A DNA stretch of 64,000 nt from Branchiostoma floridae (lineage: Eukaryota; Chordata; Leptocardii; Amphioxiformes; Branchiostomatidae). The stretch covers positions 13,089,876 through 13,153,875 of the forward strand of contig NC_049986.1 of assembly GCF_000003815.2 (NCBI RefSeq), in the 5' to 3' direction. This document shows positions 39,483 to 50,300 of the stretch, piece after piece (position 1 is the stretch's first letter; every line of letters starts with the position of its first letter). Both the position numbers and the translations under genes were made by a program. The notes beneath the pieces are model-generated. The model ran no database searches. It saw only the letters and a program-made list of their open reading frames with translations, and was not told the DNA's origin.

Positions 39483-40074
39483 AATTGTCGCAGTGGTTTT
39501 AGTCTATTGTCCAGGTTTGTGCGGCAACCCCTCAGCTCCAAAACCATAACTCCACAAATGTGCATTTTAGTTGTATGAAACTGTTCAGAAGTCACCCTCA
39601 AGCTTAAAGCATCGAGAAACAAGTACCATTTCCACCACCCTGTCACAATTGCAAGGGGGTAGGCACTACTTCTAAATTTGCACAAAGCCCACCATACCAC
39701 ATATTTATCTAGAAAAGTTTATATAATATTCCCTGGAGAATCCCTTCTTTACTTTTTTGTAGACAGTCAATGAAAACATGTCTGTATATATATATCTTTC
39801 AACCACATTTTCAACAATGTACATTATGTACTTATTGTCTAACTGTGAATTCAGACATCCATAGAAAAAAGTAACCGATATCGTTTCAAATTTCCCTTAC
39901 GCCTTGTAACCTGAATTCCTTACAGCTGTTCATCAGTTCATATTCAATTTGATGACAGAGTGATAACACGCCTACTCACAATAGGGGATGTGTTAAAAAG
40001 TCCGAATGTTTGAAGTGTAGCCACAACTTGACTGTACATTAAATATATGTAAGTCAATTGGGAACAATGTCCCA

Positions 40075-40330
40075 AGCTCTGCTCTACTACCTCATGTTCC
40101 TTGTATCTCTATGTACACCCAAAAGATTTTCCACAAAATCACCTCCGTGTAATTTCTGCTGGGCAATTGTCTTCTGAATTAGCTCTGCCCCAAATCTCAC
40201 AACCATATGATATAAAAGGTAAGATACATGTTCTACATAGTTCAAGCTGACTCTTTGGAGACAGACTTGAATGCATGAAGGCTTTGAGACTGAAAATGGC
40301 TTTTAAAAGACTACTGCAAGGACAGCTCAA
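40075..40330 (-). mobile_element. LINE reverse-transcriptase 3' fragment, frameshifted
   Basis: The minus strand encodes SSLSPKSQLELCRTCILPF, then ISYGCEIWG. This is typical of the C-terminal part of non-LTR retrotransposon reverse transcriptases (consensus PILLYGCEIWG). After a frameshift the downstream part reads FVENLLGVHRDTRN, the motif that normally follows. It is a dead remnant; no other retrotransposon domain is visible. Confidence 0.75.
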
Positions 40331-40771
40331 ATTGAGACCATGTAGTGAAAAGAGAGATGACAGTGTACCTACCTCTCAAACTCATAGGAAGGAGAAGAAT
40401 ACAGACTAAGACCGTTGTTATGTACATAAGCCCATCATTTTGGCTTGCCAAGTTGATCATATGGCCTAAGGGTCAACTAACACATTTGCAAGGTCTGACC
40501 TTTACACCTCTGAAATATCAGGTTGCTCACAGTACTGACTGATCATAGGCCAGTCCATTATTCATGGACCAGGAACCCCTCAACTGTGCTGACAGCTGCT
40601 AAGGTGGAGTGGGGTTGTACTGCTTCAGAAGTTTTCGACAAGAATGCCCCTGCTATCCCTACACTAGCCGCCCAAACTTATGTCACCAACCCCTGAGCAC
40701 AACAGCTATCTAACACCCGAAACTCGTGGCCATACCATGTTCAGAAGATGGAAAAACACACCCGGAAGTTG

Positions 40772-40918
40772 CGCTGCAGTACCAAGGGAAGCCGCTAGGG
40801 GGCCCATTATCGAACTCCCCCTTCGTTTCCCAGACCCCTACCCACCCACCAAATACCAGCTGCATCCGTCGAAGTCTTCTCGAGTTATGCTGTCCGCAGA
40901 CAAAAGTTTGCAATTAAA
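40772..40918 (+). repeat. Dispersed repeat CTGCAGTACC...GCCGCTAG, copy 2
   Basis: Shares AAGCCGCTAGGGGGCCCATT, CCCACCCACCAAATACCAGC and TCTCGAGTTATGCTG in order with copies 1 and 3. It is shorter and lacks the CCATTCTGGCAAAGG tail. Confidence 0.7.
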
Positions 40919-41051
40919 CCGGCGCCCGCACTTCCATGAAAGCCGCTAGGGGGCCCAAACTCGCAGCAATCACTCCCTGCTTTAAGGGCTCCCTAACGCT
41001 CAAAAATCACGACCGCAGCATATCCGGAACGCGAGATATCAAGCATGCAGG

Positions 41052-41240
41052 TCCCGCTGCAGTACCTTAGCAAGCCGCTAGGAGGCCCATTATCGAACTC
41101 GACCTTCGTCTTCCACACCCCTACCCACCCACCAAATATCAGCTGCATCCATCGAAGTCCTCTCGAGTTATGCTGCTCACAAACGGGGAGAACCACACCA
41201 CCAAACCGAAAACATAACCTTAGCCATTCTGGCAAAGGTA
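41052..41240 (+). repeat. Dispersed repeat CTGCAGTACC...GCCGCTAG, copy 3
   Basis: CTGCAGTACCTTAGCAAGCC, CCCACCCACCAAATATCAGC, CTCGAGTTATGCTG and the tail ACCTTAGCCATTCTGGCAAA match copy 1 in the same order. Confidence 0.75.
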
Positions 41241-43648
41241 AATATGTTACAAGAGTAACCATGATATACAGTGAGAAGGCGACTGGGATTGAGGTGAAAG
41301 AGACTGAAATAGAACAGGCCAAGAAGAGTTACTTTTGCGTTGCAAATGCACTAGCACTAGCTAAATAATACATGGGTTTTAAATGTTTCTGCAACGAAAT
41401 AGTCACATTAGCGAGGGAGATAAATACACCTATTAAACGCCCACGTAGACTTTCTACTTAGTTAAACACCAGCATTAATGCTAGCCCCCAATGGCTATGC
41501 TTCAGGCATGCTTTGAAACAAGAAGCCACAGTCTTGCTTTGCCGCGATCGTTTCTTCATTCTGGTGAAGATACACGGTGGTGTTTTGATGCTAATCGGCT
41601 AAGTATTTGTTGGCGGAAGTACACCTGTGGAAGTGTAGCTGGTGCTTCGATGCTGAAGTTGCGCCACCTACCTTTCCAAGGCTGATTTGCACGCCTAAAA
41701 AGTCCCAAAAAGATCACAAGGAAGTTGACGGTCCCTTGCTTCATTGGATAGTCATAACATAGCTAATATTTGCTGATCAGTAACAGTAACATCGGTACAT
41801 TGTCCCTACACATGGAGTACAGTCTGTTAAGACCCCAAGGTCGTTATCATTAAGTTGTGTAACCGGTTTCACCCTTTTGCTATAGGGGTCCGCCCCGCCC
41901 ACGGTATGTACAGTATAGCGCCATGGCTAAACGGAGTAAATTTTGACCAAGAATGCCAGGAGAAAGCATTATTCTACAGCTAAACGCCCTCTGTCGGTTT
42001 TGTTTCGATACATACAGACTTAAGGTTTTATTAGCACATCTGTAGAGTTGACGGCAATTCGGGTACGCTCAGGCTCAAGCAGAGCTCTCGAGGCTAAGCT
42101 TGTTTCGGACGTCTCAGTTTATGCGTTACTGGTATTATCGGGCTTTCTACTTTGCCGGGTTGGCGAACAAAAACAAAACCCAACAAAATAGAAAGCCATA
42201 TTAAACGCTTAAGAGTATATCCGAAAAAAACGGAACCTGACTCTACTTGGAGTGGAGGCACAACCAAGAAGCTAAACTAATCGGTTCAGTCATGTCACTA
42301 CAATTAGTGCACGTGGCACAATACGCAGTCTAAAAAATGTTAGCAAGCAGTAGTGTCACCCACCTAACCAAGGTAGATCCGTGCGCTCACAGAGTCCCAA
42401 GATGAGCAAAAAGAAGTTGCAGTGCATATTGGCACAAAATGTCAGCACAAAATATATCTATAGTATTTAAAGGATGACTGAAAGTAGTGTCGTGATATTC
42501 CTTGGCTTGCACACTTAACAGTCTGCTGTCCAAATTCTTCAGACTTTCATTAGTCGAGTAGCCGGTTTTCGCTGGAAGGTTAAAGATCTTGCTATAAATC
42601 AGAGATAGGCATCAGTATCACACCCTACATGGGCATATCATACGCATGCCTGAGTCATCACTTACCCAGAAGGCACTGGCTCAACCTTCAGTAAAACAAC
42701 TTACACCTACGGGGTACGATGGGTAGGTGAAGGCCTTCTAGACTGCCTGATGATTTACGATGTAAAACTGTGCTTCAATCATCAAGATGAAATGGCACCT
42801 TACATGCTAAAATGGCCGCGGGACCGGGCAGCGGACAAGGCACAAAGGAATAGAATGTGCAAGAACATTGATGAGGACACACACTGAATTGATTGCAACT
42901 AAGACCAATATATACTTTTGTTGTATTATTATAATCTTCAGTCCCAGCCTTGCTTTCATGCAACGGGAAAATTTGGCAGCGAAAAAAATGACAACGTTAA
43001 CATGCCCATAACTAATACTTTCCATCATTTATCTCTGCATTGTATCTTGCAATCTTAAATTGAATCCAGGGCGTCGACGTATAAAACACCCTGTGCTCCC
43101 TGAAATAACCTGTGAGTTTCACTTTCAGAGTTTGAAAGGTAAGGTACAAAATTTATATACAATGTATGGTAGAACAGAAAACGTTTTAGCTCAATTCCAA
43201 CAGAAAACATGCATCTCTAAAATTCCAACTCAAACTCTTTCTAGGACATGCATATAGTACAAATTCTAAGTTCTGTTACCTAACTTGAAGTTTATCTATA
43301 ATGTTAACGTACAGACATCTAGGTGGTAGTTCTTCTTCTTCTTCTTTCTTACTAATAAAAGAAGGTAGTTTACCTTCTTAAAAGATGGTAGTTTACTACT
43401 AAGACAACCTACATGTAAAATATGAACAGGGAGACACGACATAAGTTACCGTACTGATCATATCTAGATCAATTTAAATGGTAGTTAACGCACTTTAGAC
43501 AGACCATACTTGTAACGTACGTATACAGTCATGACACTGTCTTCGCAAAGGCCCTTGAACAGTTCTGATATTTCTGTACATTATGAATCAACAAACCTAC
43601 ACACCGGCACAGTTTGCAAGGTATGTAGATTTAAGCATGAAAACATAC

Positions 43649-43706
43649 CATTTGCTGCCACCACTACCCCGACTAACACCAGGAAAGCGCAAAGAAAGTG
43701 TTCCAT
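43649..43706 (-). CDS. Signal-peptide exon, candidate secreted first exon of lipase 3
   Basis: The minus strand encodes MEHFLCAFLVLVGVVVAAN plus one base (58 nt, phase 1), followed by donor ATG/gtatgt. Phase 1 and position fit the acceptor at 36168 of lipase 3, where the join would read [14 protein letters not shown]: a classic secreted start replacing the membrane anchor encoded at 37.7 kb. A strong TATA box lies 65-75 nt upstream of the ATG. I see no other partner exons on this strand between 37.9 and 43.6 kb. It could instead belong to a lost lipase copy; a decayed lipase exon lies at 47.1 kb. Confidence 0.55.
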
Positions 43707-43770
43707 ATTGGAGGAAAATCCACACTTTTTGAAGATACGCATGAAATAGTGCACCTGTTTTTGACCGAAC

Positions 43771-43780
43771 TTATATATAG
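43771..43780 (-). promoter_or_regulatory. TATA box upstream of the 43.7 kb signal-peptide exon
   Basis: The minus strand reads GCTATATATAAGTT. The distance to the ATG at 43706 is about 65-75 nt, giving a predicted 5' UTR of about 40 nt. Confidence 0.55.
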
Positions 43781-44361
43781 CGATGTATTTACACAAGGTG
43801 GGAAACTGTGCAACGTGACGTATACATTTGTTCCGGCAACTTCTGTGAACCGATATGAATTTCTTCGAAAAAAAATGAAGTATGGGAACACGAAATGTTA
43901 GCAAAATTATGGATATATTGTAAGTGAAGATATTGCTTTGAGGTATGCTTTTTTCTGTTACCATTTTCCCCTATTTGTTCAGTGACAATTGAAAGAAAAT
44001 ATTGTTTTTGTGGATGCCATGTCGTTTGCAGACTTTGGTGTTTTCTCCAAAATATCTAAACTTTTCTAGTCTTTTCCGAGTAAGGACCACCACCTCTGGT
44101 GGGCACCTATGGCCCAGGACTTTGCGGCGAGCGGCGCGGTTGGTCACAAGTTTGCTGGGAACCACCACAGGTGATTACAGATGGTGACTTCGTTAATTAC
44201 GTCCGTTTCCTTATTTGTTCATTGGACTGGAGGCACTTATTTTTTAACAAGCGGATGGCAACAAACGTGGATCTATGGGTAACATCATCAAATTTCGTAA
44301 GACTTTAATATGAGCATAATGTTTCTTTCCGACCTAACAACACAGATCCAGCTTGGTACTA

Positions 44362-44556
44362 GTATACGATATACTCTCCAAGCAGAGGTTAGGCTCCGGC
44401 TGTTTTTTAAAACGTTTTTTTTAGTCTTTTTATCGTTTTATCTTTTTTGTATTGTATCTTGTATTGTCAAAACCTAGGTTTTGATAATACAAGATACAAT
44501 ACAAAATAGAAAGCCCGATAAGAAGCCTTACCTCTGCTTGGAGAGTAATACGATAT
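44362..44556. mobile_element. Nested fold-back: CTCCAAGCAGA-ended MITE with a palindromic core
   Basis: The outer arms ATACTCTCCAAGCAGAGGTT and TTACCTCTGCTTGGAGAGTA are inverted copies. The core (about 44447-44507) is an almost perfect 60-bp palindrome centred on AAAACCTAGGTTTT and containing GTATTGTATCTTGTATT and its complement. Confidence 0.75.
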
Positions 44557-44757
44557 GCATGCCAAAAAAATTCCATTTTACATGTACATGTACATGTACA
44601 TACAGATATTGGAAGAGAAGATCTGACGGTAACACCCTCAAAATTCCGCTCGAGTGGGACGGTCACAGTAGTGTTCAAGCACCACCAACTGATCAGTCCA
44701 ACTACATGCAATAGTTGAATCTCCAAGCATAACCTACGGTGGCATATAAACTACGGG

Positions 44758-44857
44758 NNNNNNNNNNNNNNNNNNNNNNNNNNNNNNNNNNNNNNNNNNN
44801 NNNNNNNNNNNNNNNNNNNNNNNNNNNNNNNNNNNNNNNNNNNNNNNNNNNNNNNNN
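44758..44857. other. Assembly gap (100 N) with G-run flank
   Basis: Exactly 100 undetermined bases, followed at 44858 by a run of about 17 G. The G and C homopolymers at 44858-44910 and 45370-45398 suggest hard-to-sequence DNA or unreliable base calls. The true gap length is unknown. Confidence 0.95.
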
Positions 44858-45799
44858 GGGGGGGGGGGGGGGGGTTTTCGGGGGGTTTGGGAAGAACCCC
44901 CCCCCCCATGTTCAAAGGTCCGCTTTTTCACACTCAAAGGTCCACTTTTTCATGTCCAAGATTTTTTTTCAAAGGCAGGACTGATTTGCTTTATTCACCG
45001 ATAGACATTTCATCCAATCTTAGTGAGTCTCATCAGCAAAATTTGCCCCCAGAAAGTGCAGGAAATGGTTTTTCAGAGGGTCCAGATTTCAAAATTTCCC
45101 GGGACCCCCATTGCAACCCCTCCCGCCTTTGGTTTCGGACATGGTGAAAATATGTGGGGGGAGTGGGCCTCAAAGAATTATGCCAAAACCCTTGTGTTTT
45201 TTAAGAGAAATTCCATTAAACTTAGCCAGGGATTTTTGCCCGTCAAAATGCAGGAAATGGCGTTTCAGAGGGTTAAGATTTCAATTTTTCCGGGGGGAGC
45301 ATGCCCCCGGACCCCTTAGGCAGCTCACGCTTTTGGCGTGATTCTCGCGGGGCGCTCGATGGTCCCACAAGTAAGAACCCCCCCCCCCCCCCCCCCCAAC
45401 CAAAATCCTAGCTACGGGCATGGCCTGCTTGGCATATTAACGTTACATGTTGAAATAGTCGATAATATGGAAAGAAAAATTGTGCATTAAAATTCTAAAC
45501 CAAGTCTGTCAATACTGACAAAAGAGTTTTGTGAACGGGCAATTTTGCTACTCAAGTTTCCCCCACTAGTTTTGTGACGTCACAGACCAAGATAAAGTAA
45601 AAGCATCAAAGCGTAAATAATATACAGTTTTGTCACTCTTAGTTAGCCAAACAATTTTCATCTTAAAAATCATTTCAATGGAATGACAATAAGTGGTTAA
45701 TTCTTATTTTTGTGTTTGAATGCTTATTTTGTTAATTTATGTTATGTTACGAACTTTTGATTTGTTTCTTCTTCTACTTACTGTTGCGGTATGTCAAAG

Positions 45800-45858
45800 G
45801 TCATCAGCTCCACACGCGGGAATGCAGATTTGGAGGACGGGACGCGCTGAGTCTGACG
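45800..45858 (+). other. SWT1: Possible noncoding first exon of the SWT1 gene
   Basis: A short stretch ends GTCTGACG/gtgagt, a strong donor, 1.4 kb before the coding start. An acceptor (CACAG at 47285) lies just before the coding exon. Plausible as a 5' UTR exon, but there is no transcript evidence in the sequence. Confidence 0.3.
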
Positions 45859-47039
45859 GTGAGTTTTAACATTTAATTTCTTTGCCATTTTACACACTTT
45901 AAGCGATGTAGAGACTTTATAACTTACTGCAAGTGGTAGTCAGTAGTTTAGGGAGCTCTCAATGTGTTTGGAATACATTTCAAACACACGAACAGCTTGT
46001 TTGTGAGGTGTCATTCCGTTAACGTTGCCTCCCCTTGGGATTTCAGTACAGTGGGAAAATTCCTGATTTACATACGGTGCCGTCACTGCCGTGTCCTCAC
46101 TTTCCCCTTGTTTTGAAGGTGTGAAAAGGGTATTATGTAAACATGACATGACAAACAATTTACATGACAAATGGACTCTGTGAGTTTTCTTTGAAGCCGC
46201 GCCGTGCATTGTTTTTCACCCCTTTCACTCTGGCCTATCTAACAGTTCAAAATTTGCATACTGTTTTTAAGCCCACCAAGTTTTCTGGCACCTTTTGACA
46301 GCAGCGTTTTAATATGTAGCCTAGAGTCCAGCCTTGGTACTCTATCAAGAAGTTTATATCCGGATTAAGACTATCCCATTTTTCAGGTCTTCTTGTATAT
46401 TAAACGCTATGCAAGGGTATAAAAAAATGGGCTGTTAAAAATACAGGGGTGGGGGGTGGATGACACCCCAATCTACATACCCCCTCAATCCTAGTCCCAA
46501 TGCCTCAAAATTTATTCAACCCCTAAGTTCTGCGGTCCTGACTACATCAACCCCTAAGTCCTTCGGCCCCAAGGCCCTGTTCATGATGCCAAAAATTGAA
46601 CGGTTCTATCTCATCTGTTTGGCCCGAAAATCCGCCAGCAAATGGTTTGCATTTTGTGTTCACGATGTAACTTGCAAGTTGCAAACTGTTTCAGTGTCTT
46701 GAAAAGGCATTGTAACGTGACCTCTGACCAACTGAGATTCTGTGATTGTTGTGATTCTGCACAATCTTGTACTTCTGCGTTTAGAATTAATTTTTGATCA
46801 TTGGTCTTCGATCAGAACTGAACCAATGTCTTGTAGAACTAGAAGCCGCGTTCCTTCATGGAGTTGGAGATGCCTCTGAAAACATTCTGCCCTCGGTTTA
46901 TGCTATAGACGTTTCCTCACTCAGGATCTCCTGACACATCCCCTCTCTGATATGAGGACTGTCGGTTCCCCAGTTGACCAGAAGGAGGGCCAATAATAAG
47001 AACAAATTTTTGCGATTAAAAATGCGACAAAAATACCAG

Positions 47040-47120
47040 ACTGACTGGTTTAAAACTTTGCTTTTCCCCATGACGCCAACAACTATGAACGCTGGTGCCT
47101 GGATGTAATCTAAATCCATG
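47040..47120 (-). pseudogene. Decayed fragment of a lipase exon 3
   Basis: The minus strand reads MDLDYIQAPAFIVVGV, which lines up with [14 protein letters not shown] of the lipase exons. At DNA level, TGCCTGGATGTAATCTAA matches the CGCCTGGGTGTAATCCAA block of lipase gene 1. The flanking sequence is not lipase-like, has no proper splice sites and no HG(F/Y).DD segment. It suggests a former fourth lipase copy. Confidence 0.4.
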
Positions 47121-47314
47121 CCGCTTTTGTGTTCATTATGACAATTTGCAATTTTGGATAACTAGGAAGTATTAAACTTAAAGTAGTAAGTTATTGGGGC
47201 AGTTTACTAGAATAGAAATGATTGTAGATAGAATACAGACATTTATTTGTGAATTAAGTTATTTATATGTTATATTACTACACAGGGTACTACTTCTGGT
47301 ACTAGGATCCCTAC

Positions 47315-47326
47315 ATGATATCATGA
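47315..47326 (+). promoter_or_regulatory. Three-codon upstream ORF overlapping the SWT1 start
   Basis: ATGATATCATGA: the upstream ATG encodes Met-Ile-Ser and its TGA overlaps the main ATG at 47323. If the 5' UTR includes this stretch, start of SWT1 translation would depend on leaky scanning or reinitiation. Confidence 0.4.
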
Positions 47327-50300
47327 GTACAGTGTCCTCAACCAAGACACCCCTACCCCCGGGGTGGGTGAAGTGCCATTCCAAGAGCTATCCAGGCTAC
47401 TTTTACTACTTCAACTTGAGCACGAGAGCTCGGACATGGCAGAGGCCAGTCCTGGAAGATGAGACAAAAAGTCCAGAAGAACCGGAAAGCAAGGTGAGTT
47501 GATTACATGAATGTACAGTATGTAGTTTGTTGTTGTGCCACCTGTGGCTCTTTGTTCACAACAACCGTCTTCTTCTTGTATGAACAAACTTTACATTCAC
47601 TATGTCCTTCATTGTAGCATTCTCCCTGCTACCAATTGTAAATTCAAAATTCGGCACCCTTTACTTCATAACAAAGTGTTCCTAATCCTCTTCCTCAGAA
47701 CACTTTATTAGATGGACAAAATATAGTTCACAGAGTGGATAGACAAATTAGCCTTCAAAATGGACACATATTCAACAGTCTTTCAGATGTTGAGAATTGG
47801 ATATTCACACAGAAAAATATAATTTCAGTCAGTTCATCTCACTACAGTACTGACCATCAGTACTGTTGGGTGTTACTATAAATCTTTGTTATTGTGAGGA
47901 TTGTCATCTGTTCTGGAATCTGGATTAATCATTTAATGTGCACCTAATCTGTAGCCATAATGTTTACAATCTCCAGGACATCAACACATGTGTCAGTATT
48001 TTTCATACACATGCAAGGAAATTATCCTTGCCATTATTAAAGTCTGTGACTTCTTTTCATCCATCTGGGTCTGATTCAGAAGGTCATGGCTGGAGTGGTG
48101 GTCCCATTTCCTCAAATTCCTGTACTATTTTGTCAAGTCTCTTCTCAAATCCAGGGTACAGTACTACAACGGTACACATGTACAGGTATGTCACTGACTA
48201 AGCTCTTCTAAACACAGGTTGAAGGCAGAGTCTCATCTTCTTTTGAATTTGATCAGTACCTGTAAGAGCATTGTGAATGATTGTCTAGAAGAAAACTGGT
48301 ACCAATCAAAAGACAGTAACACCCCCCTCCCCCAACCTCTTCTGGGAGACTACTGGAGCCACCCTGAAAATTGTCCAGGTTTCACATGAAATCCCACCAA
48401 GAAAGGGTTTTCAAATGATTTAATTAAAGCCTTCTTTTTTCTTGAGGTCTGTCACATTGGGGTCTGAATGCACTGACTGACTCCTGCATGCCTCCCCATA
48501 CACAGGCTAAACTGCATCCCCCTCAACCACATGGCATCATTGGTCCAAAGATATCTGTTTCAACAAGGCATGTTTGATTGGGTATTATAATGACCTCCTG
48601 ACTTGTGGAAGTCAAAACATACTTGCCTGCAAAAATTCCAGCCTGGCTAAACTGTCAGTTGTTAGAATTGGGGTCAGTGAAAGTTCAAGGTTTTCATCAT
48701 TCTTAATATTGAAGCACAAACTTTTGTCCTCATGAAAGTTGAGTTAATGTTCTCTGACACCCCCAAATTCAATTTCTGGAAATTATGAATGTCACTTTTC
48801 CAAGGTCTAATTTGTTTTGCTGGAGTCTGCTTCTTTCAGTGGAAATCTGCATGGGTAATGCATTATGGATTTCGCAAGCTCATTTCAAGCTGGTAAATAG
48901 AAACAGAGTACTGTAAATGCAGAAATGTTTGCGGTGGATTAATGTTCGCTGTTGACGCGGTGACCACTTTACCGCGAACTTAAAACCACCGCGAACATTT
49001 TTCTATTATGGTATTAGACTGCAGTCTATGGTGTTACTGCGAATTTAAATCCACCACGAAAAGTCCCTTTTCCCGCTACCGCAAAATTAAATGCCCGCAA
49101 ACTTAGATGCATTTACAGTATACCACATCCTGTTGCTTAGACTGGTTGGAATCATTCAGGTCTGGAACCAGGCAGCTGGAAGTCAGCACCACAATTGACG
49201 TGGTGAAATGTAGGGTTCAAATTGTGAAGGACATTTTTATCTCATATACCAGACATGGCAAGTTGTACATGTGTGCTTACAAGCAGCATTGAAGTTAGGC
49301 ATTTCATGCTGTATTTTCTGAAAATGTCTACTGGTTGGAACATCAGCTGTGACAATTTTCAAGGTTTCATAGATTTAAAGAATGTGTTGTGTCCTCATCA
49401 GTGGATTTTATTGAGCATAGATATGTATATTCTTCCAAGTCAATGTAAAACAGTACTTGACATCCTTTTTATTGGTTACATGCAAAATTGTCAACAACAT
49501 TTTGCATGCAACTTGAAAACTTAACATGCAAAATAGCGTATAGTCTGTAGTATTTTCTTGTACGTGCTAAGTTGCACAATATTTTAGGTGCAAATCGTAA
49601 AGGCAACTAGCAAATTTCATGAAAGTTTAATGAATGAATGAATGAAGACCTTTTTGCACATTTTTGCCACACTGGGCTTAGTACAGGTCACAACAACACA
49701 TGTTGAAGACCGATACAAGATACGTGTTGGAATTGCATGTTTGATATTTGCATTTCGAGCCCTGTACAAGTAGTGGTTCTAAGGTTGATAGTAGATTGAT
49801 GTTGTTTATGTTGTGTAGTTCAGTAATGACGTTCTGTGTACTCAGGCTTAACAAGCATGCCTGTGACATTTAAGTTAAAGCTGCCCATACATCAGTAACA
49901 GATGCGTAGGGGTGGCGCCCATCTCCATTTCTGTAGCCCTTGGGCCACACATGTGCAAGTCACTACAGCAGGGGGCTGGCCCGCTGGTAGTGATGTGACA
50001 TTACTAATATGAAATTCCATGTTTGTTTTATTCCAGCAGGAGAAACGAAAGAACCATGACTCTGGGGTGCACTCTGACAGGGAGGACCAGTTTCCTACCA
50101 ACGATGCTGCCAGCGCTGTGTCCATGACTTCACTGACTAGTGCTTCAGAAAAGGTTTTTACTTTGGCCAAGAAAGTTATCTTGTCGGTGTGTTTGTGTCT
50201 GTGTGTGTGTGTGTCTGTGTATGAACAGTATAACTTGAGAAGCCTCAACTCATGCTGTTCACACACAGGCACACACACAGAGGGTGGATTCTGATGATAC

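Noticed and set aside
44734-45341. ORFs crossing the N gap and G/C runs
   Set aside because: They span undetermined bases and homopolymers, with no recognisable protein.
48909-49121. Possible CRISPR-like or regulatory palindrome
   Set aside because: It is a single inverted-ended unit with MITE termini in an animal intron.
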